In this document: piece by piece, positions 46,749 to 57,172 of the stretch | How the letters are laid out: every line of letters starts with the position of its first letter | Position numbering within the stretch: the first letter of the stretch is position 1 | NCBI GenBank assembly: GCA_963931865.1 | Contig: OZ007505.1 | Span: 17,062,294 to 17,126,293, forward strand | Source of the DNA: Axinella damicornis | Taxonomy: Eukaryota > Porifera > Demospongiae > Axinellida > Axinellidae | DNA: 64,000 nt | Direction: 5' to 3' | Translations under genes and position numbers: made by a program | The notes under the pieces: model-generated | Told to the model about the DNA's origin: nothing | Databases searched by the model: none | The model's input: only the letters and a program-made list of their open reading frames with translations

Positions 46749-48347
46749 ACACACACACACACACACCTCTCCCGACAGAGGCACTCCAAGCTCAGTGCAC
46801 AGGGCGTTCACCCCCCTTCTCAGCTTGGCCTCCCACTCCTCCTGTGCCTCTCGAATGAAGTCCAGAGGCTCCTTCCAGTGCTCTGGGGGCGTCACCAGTG
46901 GGTGGGGCACGTCACCATGGTACAGTCTGGATCAAGATGCAACCAAACATGAACATTTCATGGCCCCAATTCCTGCTGATATTCAGCTCAGAAAGCCGAC
47001 TTTAAGTGAACTTCAGTCACATCTTGATTCAACTATAAAAGACAAAGAACCCTTGGTGGAATAGGGCTGACTAGCTGGTGCTGTGTGGTAAGGATTTGAC
47101 TTTTGGACAGCTGGGGGGAGTTACAGACACAGCTGGGTGGAGCTGTGTAAAAGTGCCTGTACATACCTCGTGAGCTCCTGGTAGACTGCATTCTTCAGTT
47201 GGACATCCAGCGCTGTGCAGAGAATGGAAGACAGGGCACACAATCATAATGTCATGGACGAACACCTGCAATGTCATCTAGAGAGGTCAAAGGTGGTTGG
47301 AACTTGGAAGGCTAAGAGGCTGACAAACTTATTGCAGTTTGTGGAGGCTCTCCACAACTGCAAGAAAGTTTGCAATAATTTTGTCTACGATATTGGGGGG
47401 TATGGTTGGGCACACCTCTCTCAGAAATGTTGCTACCATTTCAGCAACATAAAGAATTGTGTACAACCTCCTCAGACTGCTGGTGAGCATGTTGTCCAGT
47501 CCACTGTGGCTGGCTCTTGGAGCAGCCACCAATGCTATACTTTACATAGCCTCGTTCCCAGGCCAGAGAAAGAGAGAGAAAGGGTCTGGCGTCCACTGAT
47601 TGCACATGTCCATAACTATCCACACTAAGTCGAAGGGGGAGAGGCGTATGACGCTAACATAACCGTATGCCTGATGATTTGATGCTCCACCATCAACGAG
47701 ATTTGGCTGTGATATCACCAGAACTACTCAACAACGAGCGCCTGGATCACAGCCAAAGTGAAACTCCAGTATAACTGCATAGAACACATAGCGATGGTAT
47801 AATTATGATTTTGCCGTCATGTTTCCCAAGAATTCTGAACTCATGTGCAAAAACTAGATACAAGGCCTGTCTTTCTTGGGTGTGGGTGGGGCCTGCAGTG
47901 GGAACTAGATGGTTAGCTAGCTTCAACTGGACTACTGATCTGCACACAGACAGGATTACTGGATTGATTACAACACTGAGTACTTTGCGGACATATATAT
48001 TCATGTGATGTTTACAGAGCGCTTTACAGAGTAGCCCCGTCCCATTGAGTACAGTAATGGAGTCAAACGACAACTGTGTGGTACACTGGATGGGAGGGGC
48101 TGCAGCTCTCTTGCACTCTACTGAACAATGTGGTTGCTATGTCAGGTGATGCAAACAAACCTGATGACGTAATAGTGTTGTAGACGGTGTGCTCCACCTC
48201 CCTTGCCCTCACCCCAGCCTTCACCACCTCCCTCCACACCAACCCCTTCATGTGTGCAGAGAGCCCTGACTCCTCTACCTTGGCCAAGATCAGATGCTCC
48301 ACGTCCTCATCCACACACAACCCAAACCATGGCGAAGGCCCCTCCAT
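40392..48347 (-). CDS. TBC1D19: TBC1 domain family member 19 (Rab-GAP-like), ~20 exons
   Basis: Exons 5' to 3': 48161-48347, 47167-47212, 46767-46926, 46247-46310, 46079-46184, 45953-46013, 45210-45248, 45091-45124, 44538-44653, 43898-43972, 43780-43842, 43243-43327, 42911-42955, 42806-42838, 42487-42556, 42297-42336, 42005-42096, 41448-41563, 41055-41125. These keep phase and give 501 codons; human TBC1D19 has 526. A likely last exon, 40392-40447 (VIQLDLFLHTLLF), needs a roughly 10-residue exon before it that I could not find. Landmarks: PPEHWKEPLDFIREAQ, KDFLEVVIRVRGPN, VAYRRQLWCTAMG (TBC motif A), ANDDGYFVFED, PLKAYIRG, VVPFHGFSMY, VAPLCYIFDRPDHLYALFKEMY, LLLWDRIVGFN. In the motif holding the arginine finger of active Rab-GAPs the position is Lys (KDVKK), as in the human protein, so GAP activity is doubtful. 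The donor after 41448 is GC. Confidence 0.88.
40776..41001 (-). pseudogene. Protein tyrosine kinase C-lobe fragment
   Basis: After a good acceptor (gcttcccacag) the sequence reads VKWMSPEAVIYGNF. It shifts one base at a run of six Ts and continues with DVWSLGVVMWEVFTF, QPYPGL, NEK and MPVDCPYSVHAML before a stop. These are kinase subdomains VIII-X of receptor-type tyrosine kinases. A SPEA-APE-like motif and DVWS are present; subdomains I-VII are not found nearby. It lies in the last TBC1D19 intron on the same strand. Confidence 0.65.
41600..41693. mobile_element. Palindromic hairpin (cccagacccaaaccaacccc)
   Basis: The arms gccccagacccaaaccaacc and ggttggtttgggtctggggc pair almost perfectly around a 30-bp centre. 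It lies in the TBC1D19 intron upstream of exon 41448-41563. Confidence 0.8.
42422..42477. mobile_element. Very short palindromic MITE (tagccttgtacccaggccc)
   Basis: tagccttgtacccaggccc ... gggcctgggtacgaggcta, loop about 15 bp. It lies just beyond the donor of exon 42487-42556. Confidence 0.75.
42557..42770. repeat. Tandem ~33-bp repeat agatgtaacactgcatgacataacagatcag
   Basis: About six imperfect copies of the unit (catgacataacagatcagaa plus gatgtaacactg) in a TBC1D19 intron. Confidence 0.85.
43340..43740. repeat. Purine-rich (gagggga)n minisatellite
   Basis: Repeats of gtgaggaggggaggggaagg and ggtgtgaggagggattgtga between two TBC1D19 exons. The Ser/Pro-rich open frames are artefacts. Confidence 0.9.
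44416..44538. repeat. (CA)n microsatellite abutting a TBC1D19 splice donor
   Basis: About 55 CA units with a short caaacaaacaaa break. On the transcribed strand the intron starts gtgtgcctgtgtgtgtg, so the donor GT opens the repeat. Confidence 0.95.
45340..45885. repeat. GGA/GGT-rich minisatellite
   Basis: Units such as ggaggtggagaggtagaagg and aggaagtaagaggagggggg repeated through a TBC1D19 intron, ending near a 15-base G run. Confidence 0.9.
46655..46766. repeat. (CA)n microsatellite forming a second TBC1D19 splice donor
   Basis: About 50 CA units with cgcacgcac interruptions. The exon 46767-46926 ends directly at it, so the intron begins gtgtgtgtgtgtg on the transcribed strand. Confidence 0.95.
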
Positions 48348-48452
48348 CCAGATCTGTTATCTCACTTCTTGGTGGGACAAACGTGGCAGTTGTCCAAGTC
48401 AGTGTCTCCCCTTGGAGATTTGTACCATGCACACCGCAGTCACAGTTCAGTC

Positions 48453-48493
48453 TAGCCTCGTTCCCAGGCTGCGTGCCTGGGAACGAGGCTACA
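48453..48493. mobile_element. Very short palindromic MITE (tagcctcgttcccaggc)
   Basis: A perfect 41-bp hairpin: tagcctcgttcccaggc, 7-base centre, gcctgggaacgaggcta. This is the shortest full member of the dispersed family. Confidence 0.8.
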
Positions 48494-48594
48494 ATCAGTC
48501 AAACCACTTCCGGTGTTAAAATAATTATTATTTGTCAACGAATGCTGGAGAAGTCTTCCTGTCCTGCAGCAACCTGACACTGGGCCAGTATAGA

Positions 48595-49421
48595 TAGGGG
48601 ACCCAATGAAAAATCTAAGATGAAGTAACCTTGAATCAAGTGTGCTAGAACCCAAGAACCAAGTGACCATGTTTGCGAACTGCCGCAGTTACTAATGCTT
48701 CTATGACTTCCACTTTGCCAGAAATATACAATGCTTATAGAGAGTTAAATGCCAAAATATGGTTTTAAAAAAAAATTATATGGGAGGTTATATAGGAACA
48801 TACCTTCAACAGGTATGAACGGAGATGGTCCGGCTACTGACACACTCTGCTAATGGTACCTATTGATTTTCAACGATGCTTGCTAAAATTCTTCGTTATA
48901 AGTCACTTCAAACGGATCAAAATATGTTGTTTTGTGATTTTATATGGGAGGTTATATACAAACATACCTTCAAAAGGTATCAACACAAGTGGTCCGGCTA
49001 TTAACACACTCTACTAATGGTACCTATTGATTTTCAAGAATGTTTGCTAAATTTCATTGTGAAAAGTCACTTCAAACCAATCATCTAATCTTCTATGGGG
49101 AAAATGTATTGTAATATTAAATGATTGCTAAAATAGTCACTTCACAGTCCATAGTTGGGTTGGTCCAGGCATTTTTGCACATGGTACTTCAAGTGAAATC
49201 CATCAGTACCATTGGTTTCAGGGTGGAGCTTCAAAAGTCACTTGAACTAATCTTGACCATCATTTTGACATTAACCCTTTCAAGTCCAAGACTACCGTGG
49301 TCAAAAAAGTAGCTCTGCTCACAAACTGCTTGTGTGGCTTTGATGCAACTCAGGTAGATATTCAGTTCTAGCACAACAGATTTGATATTGCTTCACCTTC
49401 AATTTTTCCGTTGGGAGCCCT
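48595..49421. mobile_element. hAT-like non-autonomous element with 8-bp target duplication
   Basis: agtataga is duplicated at 48587-48594 and 49422-49429. The ends taggggacccaatg and (reverse complement of the right end) agggctcccaacgg are degenerate TIRs of hAT type, similar over about 40 bp. Inside lie two tandem copies of a roughly 160-bp unit (48777 and 48937, tatgggaggttatat). No transposase. Confidence 0.75.
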
Positions 49422-49752
49422 AGTATAGAATCATAGTGTTCACGAGGGGGCTCACGGGAGCAGCAGGATGTATTGTCTCCCTTGCTGCACTTGGGATTGT
49501 CCTGCTCACCAGCAAGACAAAGGCATGGGACAATTTGCCCAAGAGAGTTTACTTGGCAACTGTCCTCTACACCTTGCTCTATTTCATTGTAGTTATAGCA
49601 GCAGTGAACTACTCGCACCCTCCTTCCCAGGAATCAGCATGGTGTGAGGCTCTAGGCTTTCTCCTGCATTACACTGGCACACTAATGATCACCCATTACT
49701 GTGCTCTCGCATTCACTCTAGTGTTTACTTTGACTGTACCAGTGTACCTGGT

Positions 49753-51063
49753 TACACTCCTGGTATAGGAAAAATTGTGCCGCGTAATTACACTCCTGGT
49801 ATAGGAAAAATTGTGCCGCGTAAATAAATAAATAAATAACCTAATCAAACCTCACAGCACGCAGGAAAGGTCTACAGAGATTCTGACTACACCGTCGTGA
49901 TCCCTATCATGCAGTTAGACAAATGCATAATAATTGTGCTGAAACTCACCTTGGTGGTGGAGATACAAGCGCTTATGTCTCGCCGTGGCCGCCATTGCTC
50001 GAGCGCTCTCTCCGACTTCCGGTGGCAGTACCGTTCTTAGCAAAGGCACACGAAGATTCTGACCACATGGCCGTGATCGCTGTCGTTCACCGACGCTTAC
50101 ATGCCAAAACTCACCGTGCTGGCAAAGTTGTAAGTGCTGTAGTAACTTCGTGTCTTCCCTTTGGCCGCCATTGCTAGCGATCGACAGAGCGTGGTTGCCA
50201 CGTGGCATGTGCGTTAATTGGAACTAACTGCGATACTTAGCTTTCGCTACGGCGAGTCGCAGCCGGCGTTGCAACGGCTACCAGGAGTGCGGTTGCCCCT
50301 CGATAAATAAATAAATAACCTAATCAAACCTCACAGCACGCAGGAAAGGTCTACAGAGATTCTGACTACACCGTCGTGATCCCTATCATGCAGTTAGACA
50401 AATGCATAATACTTGTGCTGAAACTCACCTTGGTGGTGGAGATACAAGCGCTTTTGTCGTGCCGTCGGCCGCCATTGCTCGATCGCTCTCTTCGACGTTG
50501 GTTGCCAGTACAGTCTTACGAAGGCCCCACAAACATTCTGACCACACAGCCGTAATCGCTGTCGTTCACTGACGCTTACATGCAAAAACTCACCGTGCTG
50601 GCAAAGTTGTAAGTGCTGTAATAACTTCGTGTCTTCCCTTTGGTCGCCACTGTGCTTGCGATCGACTGAAGTGCCACGTGTCATGTGCGTTAATTGGAGC
50701 TAACTGCGATAAGCTTGCGCTACGGCGAGTCGCAGCCGGCGTTGCAACGGCGCTACCAGGAGTGCGGTTGCCCCTCGCTAATAATGCAAATATAAACAAA
50801 TAAAAAACCTCCCAGCCCGCAGGAAGGACCTACAAAGGTTCTGACTAAATCTTCACGATCACTATCGTGCAGCGACCCAACCGTACAATTTTTGTTGCTG
50901 AAATTCATCTTGGTAGTGGAGTTGTGAGTGCTTTTGTCTTCCCTTCAGCCGCCATTGCTCGAGCGCTCTCTTCAACTTTCAAAGTTTTAATGCCACAAAC
51001 ACTATGACCACCCAGCGAGTTGCAACCAGTTGCATCGCGGCTACCAGGAGTGCGGTTGCCCCT
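49753..51063. mobile_element. Composite repeat with cactcctggta ends and mini-exons
   Basis: Three successive units (about 49789-50300, 50301-50779, 50780-51063) share aataaataacctaatcaaac, taccaggagtgcggttgccc and long middle parts. On the - strand each full unit carries ATG-started stretches ending in strong gtgagt donors: one encoding a KLLQHLQLCQH-like peptide, one encoding ATARHKRLYLHHQ. An inverted copy lies at 55848-56361. The ends contain inverted cactcctggta / taccaggagtg. Class unknown. Confidence 0.65.
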
Positions 51064-51931
51064 CGAAACAGTCAGAAAGAAACATGATAACATTTACAGC
51101 CCCAGGAGGTCAAAGCTATGGGAAATACTTCTATTCCTGATCCTCTTTCTCTGTCCCTTTCTGAACTCCTGGGAGCCATTTCTTCCACAGCTACCATCCT
51201 ATGGCAACTACGGACCATTGTGCTGGTTCCGCTTGGAGTTAACTGATAACTGCACTACCAGCACATCTAATGTACTGTTTCTGCAGACGATCCCTTTTGC
51301 AGTTGTGTGTTTTGGATACTTTGTGCTGACCTTTACAATATCACTTGCTCTGTGTCGCATGTATTGCAAGTTCCATACGAAAACAATTGGAAGTCGCATC
51401 ATCAGAGTACTAGTTATCCCAACAATAGTAGTTGTGATAGTGACATCATTCATGATAGTGCCAGAGTGGTTATTACTGTCAGCTGTCCCCTCCAAAAGTC
51501 TCAGCAAAGTCGGTTCTTTCTCTGGTTGGCTAAGAAATGTAACGGTTACAACAGCAAGTACTATTGGAATGCTTGTTGTTGTCGGAATTTATGTACACTT
51601 CCCAACACACTTATATTTGCACTGCAGGAAAGCTTCGCACTCAGAACAAGAACAGAATGAACAGCAAATTGTTCATCCTCCAGAAGTGGCCTGTCACAAC
51701 ACTCAAACAATGTATACCAGTCTCCATTCACCAATCACTACGGTTACTCCAGTCCCAGAGGTGGACCACTGCAAGCATCCTACTGACACCACCTGCAATA
51801 TTCCCCATTCACCGGTCACTACAGAATGCACTCCTACAGAATCCACTCCACTAATCTCTGCTCAACCCCTGGAGCTAGTAGGTGAACCATCACAAATATC
51901 CTACTCATGCAACATGCAGTACTTCCCATGA

Positions 51932-52819
51932 ATCCGAATCACTACAACCCATATTAAGTGCAGGAGTTAAAATGAGACTGTGTCTTGTGTACAATACCAA
52001 TAATCAGTGTGTGGAACTACAACCATTCACCTGATGCCTGTTAAGTTTCCTGGAATACTTCTTACGGAAATAGGCTATAATTACTGGTAATGCGTAATTG
52101 CTTGAAAAGTGAAAATCGGATGATAATGCATGGTCATGCCCATCAGTACTGATGCCCATGACCATGGCTTTTGTATATGCATAGCCCCTGTCAAAGCCCC
52201 CACTCCTCCTACAGGTATCTTTCTCCATAGAGTGATTGTATACTGTAATGTTACTTCCTATAATATAACTGTGACTTCAGAACCATGCGTGTGTATACAA
52301 CCTCCTCAGATTGTTGGCAGACATGTTGTCGATGCATGCAGTTCACTGTGGCTGGCTCTTGGAGCAGCCACTGATGCTGTACATTGCATGATGTTAGCCA
52401 GCTTCGACTAGTTGCACACAGAACAGGTGAATTATACTGGATTAGCTATAATGTGGTGCACAATTATAGTCATCCCCTACAGAGAGCTTTATAGCAGCAA
52501 TTGGTATACTCTGGGGATACTATTATTGTTTACTAAACAACTGTGGTCTGGGAGTTTGATGTATCTGTAAACATCCTTCCCGATGAGTGCAAATTGTAGT
52601 AAAAACTGTGGTTTGGGAGTTTGAACGTATTGTAAACATTAATCCTCATGTAGTACGTGGTAGCGAATGTCAGAAGTTAAAAACCTTATAATTATCAAAA
52701 CAACTATGATGCAAAATATATATTCTGGCCACAGCTGCAGATTAATATGTTAGCTACCCAATTATTTTTAACTGCATGTTATTTGCAAAACAAGTGCCTA
52801 GCTAGTTGCTCTTGGAGCC
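51932..52819. other. Spacer between receptor copies 1 and 2
   Basis: 52440-52819 is repeated upstream of copy 3 (about 58500-58900) and should contain the receptor promoter. 52285-52400 resembles 47455-47540 and 47930-47960 inside TBC1D19 introns, so parts of receptor flanks were also copied there. Confidence 0.55.
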
Positions 52820-54022
52820 ATGAATGCTGAAGAAGTGTTCCTGTCCTGCAGCAACCTGACACTGGGACAGTACAGAGCCATAGCTCTCACAAGGGGACTC
52901 ACGGGAGCAGCAGGATGTGTCGTCTCCCTTGCTGTACTTGGGATTGTCCTACTCACTACGCGTATCAGGAAAAGGGCATGGGAGAATTTGCTCAAAAGAA
53001 TTTATTGTGCAATTGTCCTCTACACCTTGCTACATTCCATTGTGGCTATAGCAGCAGTGAACTACTCACACCCTCCTTCCCAGGAATCAGCATGGTGTGA
53101 GGCTCTGGGCTTTCTCCTGCATTACACTGGCACACTATTGATTGTCCATTACTGTGCTCTCGCCTTCTCTGCAGTGTTTCAGGTCACTGCACCAGTGTAC
53201 CTGGAAGCAGTCAGGAAGAAGAAACATATTAACATACACTGCCCTAAGAAAGCGAAACTTTGGCGGGAAGTATTACTATTCCTACTCCTGCTTCTTTGCC
53301 CCCTTCTGAACTCCTCGGAGCCATTTCTCCCACAGCTACCGTTCTATGGCAACTACGGACCATTGTGCTGGTTCCGCTTGGAGTTAACTGACAACTGCAC
53401 TACCAACAAAACCGATGAACTCTTTCTGATAACGATCCCTTTTGCGGTTATTTGTTTCGGATCCAGTGTGCTGACTTCCACAGTATCACTTGCCCTGTGT
53501 TGCATGTATTGCAAGTTCCGTGCCAAAACAATAGGAAGTCGCATCATCACGGTCATCCCGACAATAGCACTTGTGACTGTCATAACGTTCATGATGATGC
53601 TGTGGTACATACTGTCAGCTATCTCCTCTAAAAGTCATATCGGTTCTTTCTCCACTTGGCTAGGAAGTACTAGTGTAACAGTTGCACTAGCAGGTGCTAT
53701 CGCAATGCTAGTAGTTGTAGGAGTTTATGTACACTTCCCAACACATCTGTGTTGTCTGCGCTGCAACAGAGCTTTACATCGGGAAGGAGAACAGAATGAA
53801 CACCAGGTTATTCGTCCCCCGCAGGCGGCCAATCATAACACTCGGTGTAGCCGAACGATGTATACCAATCTCCATTCACCGGTCACTACAGTCACTGCAG
53901 AAACTACAGAAACTATTCCACTAATTTCTTCTCATCGCCCAGAGGTGGACCACCACAAGTATCATACTTACACAACATGCAGCATTTCTCATGAACCAGT
54001 CACTACAGACCTAAAGAAGTGA
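52820..54022 (+). CDS. Seven-transmembrane receptor, copy 2 (intact)
   Basis: Intronless, 400 aa. A short outer N-terminus with NLT (residue 12) leads to seven hydrophobic segments at about 27-47, 60-80, 92-122, 147-168, 203-229, 241-266 and 284-305, then a Ser/Thr/His-rich inner tail. Cys93 at the start of TM3 and Cys183 (LCWF) in outer loop 2 would form the conserved disulphide; loop 2 also has two N-glycosylation sites (NCT, NKT). The Cys-Trp in loop 2 and short N-terminus recall the secretin/adhesion/cAMP-receptor side of the GPCR superfamily, and no DRY or NPxxY motif is seen. I do not recognise the subfamily; it looks lineage-specific. The ligand is unknown. Tandem copies suggest chemosensory or immune-type expansion (inference). 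Confidence 0.75.
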   Translation: MNAEEVFLSCSNLTLGQYRAIALTRGLTGAAGCVVSLAVLGIVLLTTRIRKRAWENLLKRIYCAIVLYTLLHSIVAIAAVNYSHPPSQESAWCEALGFLLHYTGTLLIVHYCALAFSAVFQVTAPVYLEAVRKKKHINIHCPKKAKLWREVLLFLLLLLCPLLNSSEPFLPQLPFYGNYGPLCWFRLELTDNCTTNKTDELFLITIPFAVICFGSSVLTSTVSLALCCMYCKFRAKTIGSRIITVIPTIALVTVITFMMMLWYILSAISSKSHIGSFSTWLGSTSVTVALAGAIAMLVVVGVYVHFPTHLCCLRCNRALHREGEQNEHQVIRPPQAANHNTRCSRTMYTNLHSPVTTVTAETTETIPLISSHRPEVDHHKYHTYTTCSISHEPVTTDLKK

Positions 54023-54120
54023 CAAGTAATGTGTGACCTAAAGTGACAAGTAATGTGTGACCTAAAGAAGTGACAAGTAATGTGTGACCTAAAGTGACAA
54101 GTAATGTGTGACCTAAATGT
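54019..54120. repeat. Tandem repeat agtgacaagtaatgtgtgacctaa
   Basis: Four copies of a 24-26-bp unit directly after the stop of copy 2. Copy 3 has two diverged copies at the same place (60069-60130). Confidence 0.85.
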
Positions 54121-55212
54121 GTTTACTATCAAGCAACAATATTATTGTACACTTTGTATGCTAGTAGAATTTAATAGATGGCTGCTAAAGAGTCACTTCC
54201 GGTAATTCATGTGCTGGAACAACTGTTTGTAGGTGCTCTTGTCCCCGGTCCAGACTAGTACTGCAGACTCGTTCTGAGATCAGTCTATAGAGACAAGGCC
54301 AACAAGCTGCATCAATTGCAACTGTCTACATCGTCTCTCGTGACTCATGGCTATAGCTAATTCTATACCTTAATTGTTAATGGAACAAAATAAGAAAGGC
54401 AAAAGGTTAATAGGACTGTCAATTCAAAAGAATATGCATGAAAAGAATTAGTAATCCATCAAGGCCAATGTGTATTGTGTGTGATTTGCAAATGTAATTT
54501 GACAGTTGAAACGCCTAATATGGTACTGGTCATGATTACATCATAATTACGCAGTTGCATAACTTTTGTGTAGGCTCTGCAAAGGTTTTTTTTATATATA
54601 ACATCACATTGCATGTTTGTATAACTGTCTACACAGTTTCAAGTTGGGAGTGTGTCCTGTGATGCATATTTAATGGCAATTACTCTCTGTAATAATTGAT
54701 GTGCTGTTGAAACAAAATCTTCAAAGTATAATTATAAGATTAAGTGTTCTGGTGTGTAAGTAGAAGTCAATACCTGCAGTTGATATTTGATATACAGCAA
54801 TTTGCATTGACCCTGAAACGTTTATAAACCAATTGCAAGGGAGTTGACTGATGTGTTCTTTTCTCTCCATTGTAGTCAAATAAACTGCATGCTGTCAAGG
54901 TCCCGGCTAACTATAGAAATGCACAGTTAATTTGTACAAGTCTATGCTAGTGTCCAACATAAAGTGTTTGCAACTATAACATTATGGCATATCCGCCCAT
55001 CATTGCTCATTCTCAAGATCAGGCATGCATCAAGCCATGCATGCAAACAAGGTTTTTGGTTAATTTCATTGGGGATGGTTGTATAATATAATTGTCCATT
55101 CTGATTACAAAGTTAAACGCCATGTACTGAAGCATGTGGGAAGTATACAGCACTAATAGGTCACTGACATTATAGTGCTGTTTTAGTTTACCATACCTAT
55201 AATAACTAATTA
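54121..55212. other. Duplicated 3' flank of the receptor gene
   Basis: 54130-55020 matches 60130-60870 downstream of copy 3 (both contain gtaggtgctcttgtccccgg). The receptor duplication unit therefore includes almost 1 kb of 3' flank. No gene seen. Confidence 0.7.
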
Positions 55213-55491
55213 AAACAAGTAATAAAAAACATTTGAAAATGTAACAGGATGTAGGGATACCAGAACGGCAAAAAGTAAGGAAACAAGGCAGGGATGATCG
55301 CACAAAACAGTGAAGTATTCAACCCCCCTACAGTGATCTTTTTCCATATACGTGTATAATGAAAAAGATATGTAGGGGGATTGTATACTTCACTGTTTTG
55401 TGCGATCATCCCTACCTTGTTTCCTTACTTTTTGCCGTTCTGGTATCCCTACATCCTGTTACATTTTCAAATGTTTTTTATTACTTGTTTA
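55213..55491. repeat. Long inverted repeat, ~119-bp arms
   Basis: Left arm 55213-55331 and right arm 55373-55491 are reverse complements with only a few mismatches; the loop is about 41 bp. A transcript from either strand would make a long double-stranded hairpin. The right arm is followed by a strong acceptor-like tttttttgcag and a small exon-like stretch ending at a gtagta donor (about 55511-55557). Confidence 0.85.
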
Positions 55492-55847
55492 TGTCTCTTT
55501 TTTTTGCAGCAGCGCATGCAATTTGCCATCACAGAGCAGAAGTCGGTGTCCTCACAGGTAGTAGGAGCCCTTGCTTTGGTATATGGACAATATTGACTCC
55601 GGTATTCACATTGGCTAAAGAATCAGACCCAAGTCAACCCTTTTCTGGATGGATACTAGCTAAGGCAGTAATCCCTGTCTATACTCTGAACTTCTGAAGA
55701 CCATAATATTATTAGCTATACCAGAAGTGGCAAGATTTATATATTGTTGAGTCTATAGACAGGCATTCAGCCCTCTCACAGAACACAGTAGGTAGTAACA
55801 TACATAAATTATACGCAGAGTAACCAGAGTTTAGAATTTACCTCGGT

Positions 55848-56361
55848 TTTTACGAGGGGCAACCGCACTCCTGGTAGCCGCGTTGCAACCGGTTGCAGCT
55901 CGACGATAGCGCATAGGTATTGCAACACATTCCAATTAACGCACATGCCACGTGAGGACCATGAGCGCTCGCGTCGATCGATTGAGCTGAGTCAGCAATG
56001 GCGGCCCAAGGAGATGGAGAAGACAAGAAACTTGTTATACAGCGCTCACAACTTCGCCAGCACGGTGAGTTTTGGCATGTAAGCGTCAGTGAACGGCAGA
56101 AACTTCGCGTGCTTTTCCTAAGAACGGTACTGCCACCGGAAGTCGGCGCGGAGAGAGCGCTCGAGCAATGGCGTCCACGGCGAGACAAAAGCGCTCATAC
56201 CTCCACCACCAAGGTGAGTTTCAGCTCCAAAATTGTACGGTTGGGACAGTGCATGATAGCGATCATGAAGGTGTAGTCAGAATCTTCGTAGGCCATTCCT
56301 ATCACTCGAACGCTATATTACGCGGCACAATTTTTCCTATACCAGGAGTCTCGAGTGTAAT
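55848..56361. mobile_element. Inverted copy of the cactcctggta composite repeat
   Basis: Begins cgaggggcaaccgcactcct and ends with tttttcctataccaggagtc, the mirror image of the unit at 49753. On the + strand it carries ATG-started mini-exons at 55998-56063 (ends CGCCAGCAC|ggtgagt) and 56168-56212 (ends CACCACCAAG|gtgagt). Confidence 0.7.
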
Positions 56362-57010
56362 TATGTCAACACAACGGCGCAAGACACTTCTAATTCAGCG
56401 ATCTTGAGTAATAATTACGTTCGTTGCTAAGTGATCGCGCATGCGTACAAACGAGAAAATGGCGTGACTAAAGAAGCCATAGTTATTGAGTGGGCAGCTG
56501 CAGCCGCCTGGTGAAAACTTGGAGGTTGCGAAAAAGCGATGGCCAGGTGCACTACTCGGTGTGAAATGCTGCTGTTTCGTGCGAAAACCATCATGAGAGA
56601 TTGAGGCGACGCTGAGCTAGCCCGTCTGAAGAAGAAGAAAGAAAGAAAGAAGAAAGAAAAACAATTTGCCCGTCAAGTTTGCGAGTACCTGGTGCGGTAC
56701 TTTCGCGGCGGTTTTTCGCGACGCGAGGAGTCTTGTTGGTCATGAAAACACTCGAAGATGAACGGTATGTGGTTATAAAGGCTTATAAGTGTACCGTTTC
56801 TGAGATTTGGAGAGATTCTTTTGTATTAGCATGTATTGCGTGTACGTCGTATCCCTACATACAGAGTCTACCGACTCTGTGATTACCCTTTTATACAGTG
56901 TTAATAGAATGAAGCCAGAACTATTACAAAAGTGACACCAGTTACTTCACTCAGACAACTATATAGACAGTGATTATCTGTGCATATAATATTATAATAT
57001 TAGTATATGT
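56362..57010. other. Intergenic, no gene seen
   Basis: GC-richer start with cgcatgcgt palindromes. A short ATG frame with a gtatgt donor near 56742-56764 (KTLEDER) could be a first exon, but nothing joins to it. Confidence 0.4.
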
Positions 57011-57163
57011 AATAGGATGGTCCACTGTGGTATTTGGGATTAATAGCACGAGCAATGCAGTCAGGAAGTGTAAAATAGCACGAGGCGAAGCCGAGTGCTA
57101 TTTACTTCCTGACTGCATTGCGAGTGCTATTAATCCAAAATACCACAGTAGACCATCCTATCA
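57011..57163. mobile_element. Hairpin MITE, about 150 bp
   Basis: gatggtccactgtggtattt / aaataccacagtagaccatc outer arms and gcaatgcagtcaggaagt / acttcctgactgcattgc inner arms, around a gaggcgaagccga centre. Confidence 0.8.
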
Positions 57164-57172
57164 CAGATTAAT

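Larger units (their letters stand above)
48538..51931 (+). pseudogene. 7TM receptor, copy 1, broken by two insertions
   Basis: Three pieces align end to end with the intact copy at 52820: 48538-48594, 49422-49752 and 51064-51931. The first break is an 827-bp hAT-like element; the second is a composite repeat of about 1.3 kb. The start codon position reads ACG instead of ATG. Otherwise the pieces keep the frame, including all seven membrane segments and the CWF motif of the second outer loop, and the tail is longer (ends ...NMQYFP) than in the other copies. The good frame preservation suggests recent inactivation, or selective constraint before the insertions. Confidence 0.8.

Noticed and set aside
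44379..46858. Cys/Val- and His/Thr-repeat proteins
   Set aside because: They are translations of (CA)n tracts within TBC1D19 introns; only the exon parts at their edges are real.
52128..52166. Palindromic regulatory site between receptor copies 1 and 2
   Set aside because: Only an imperfect repeat of catggtcat/atgcccat; it is not shared by the other receptor copies, so there is no support for function.
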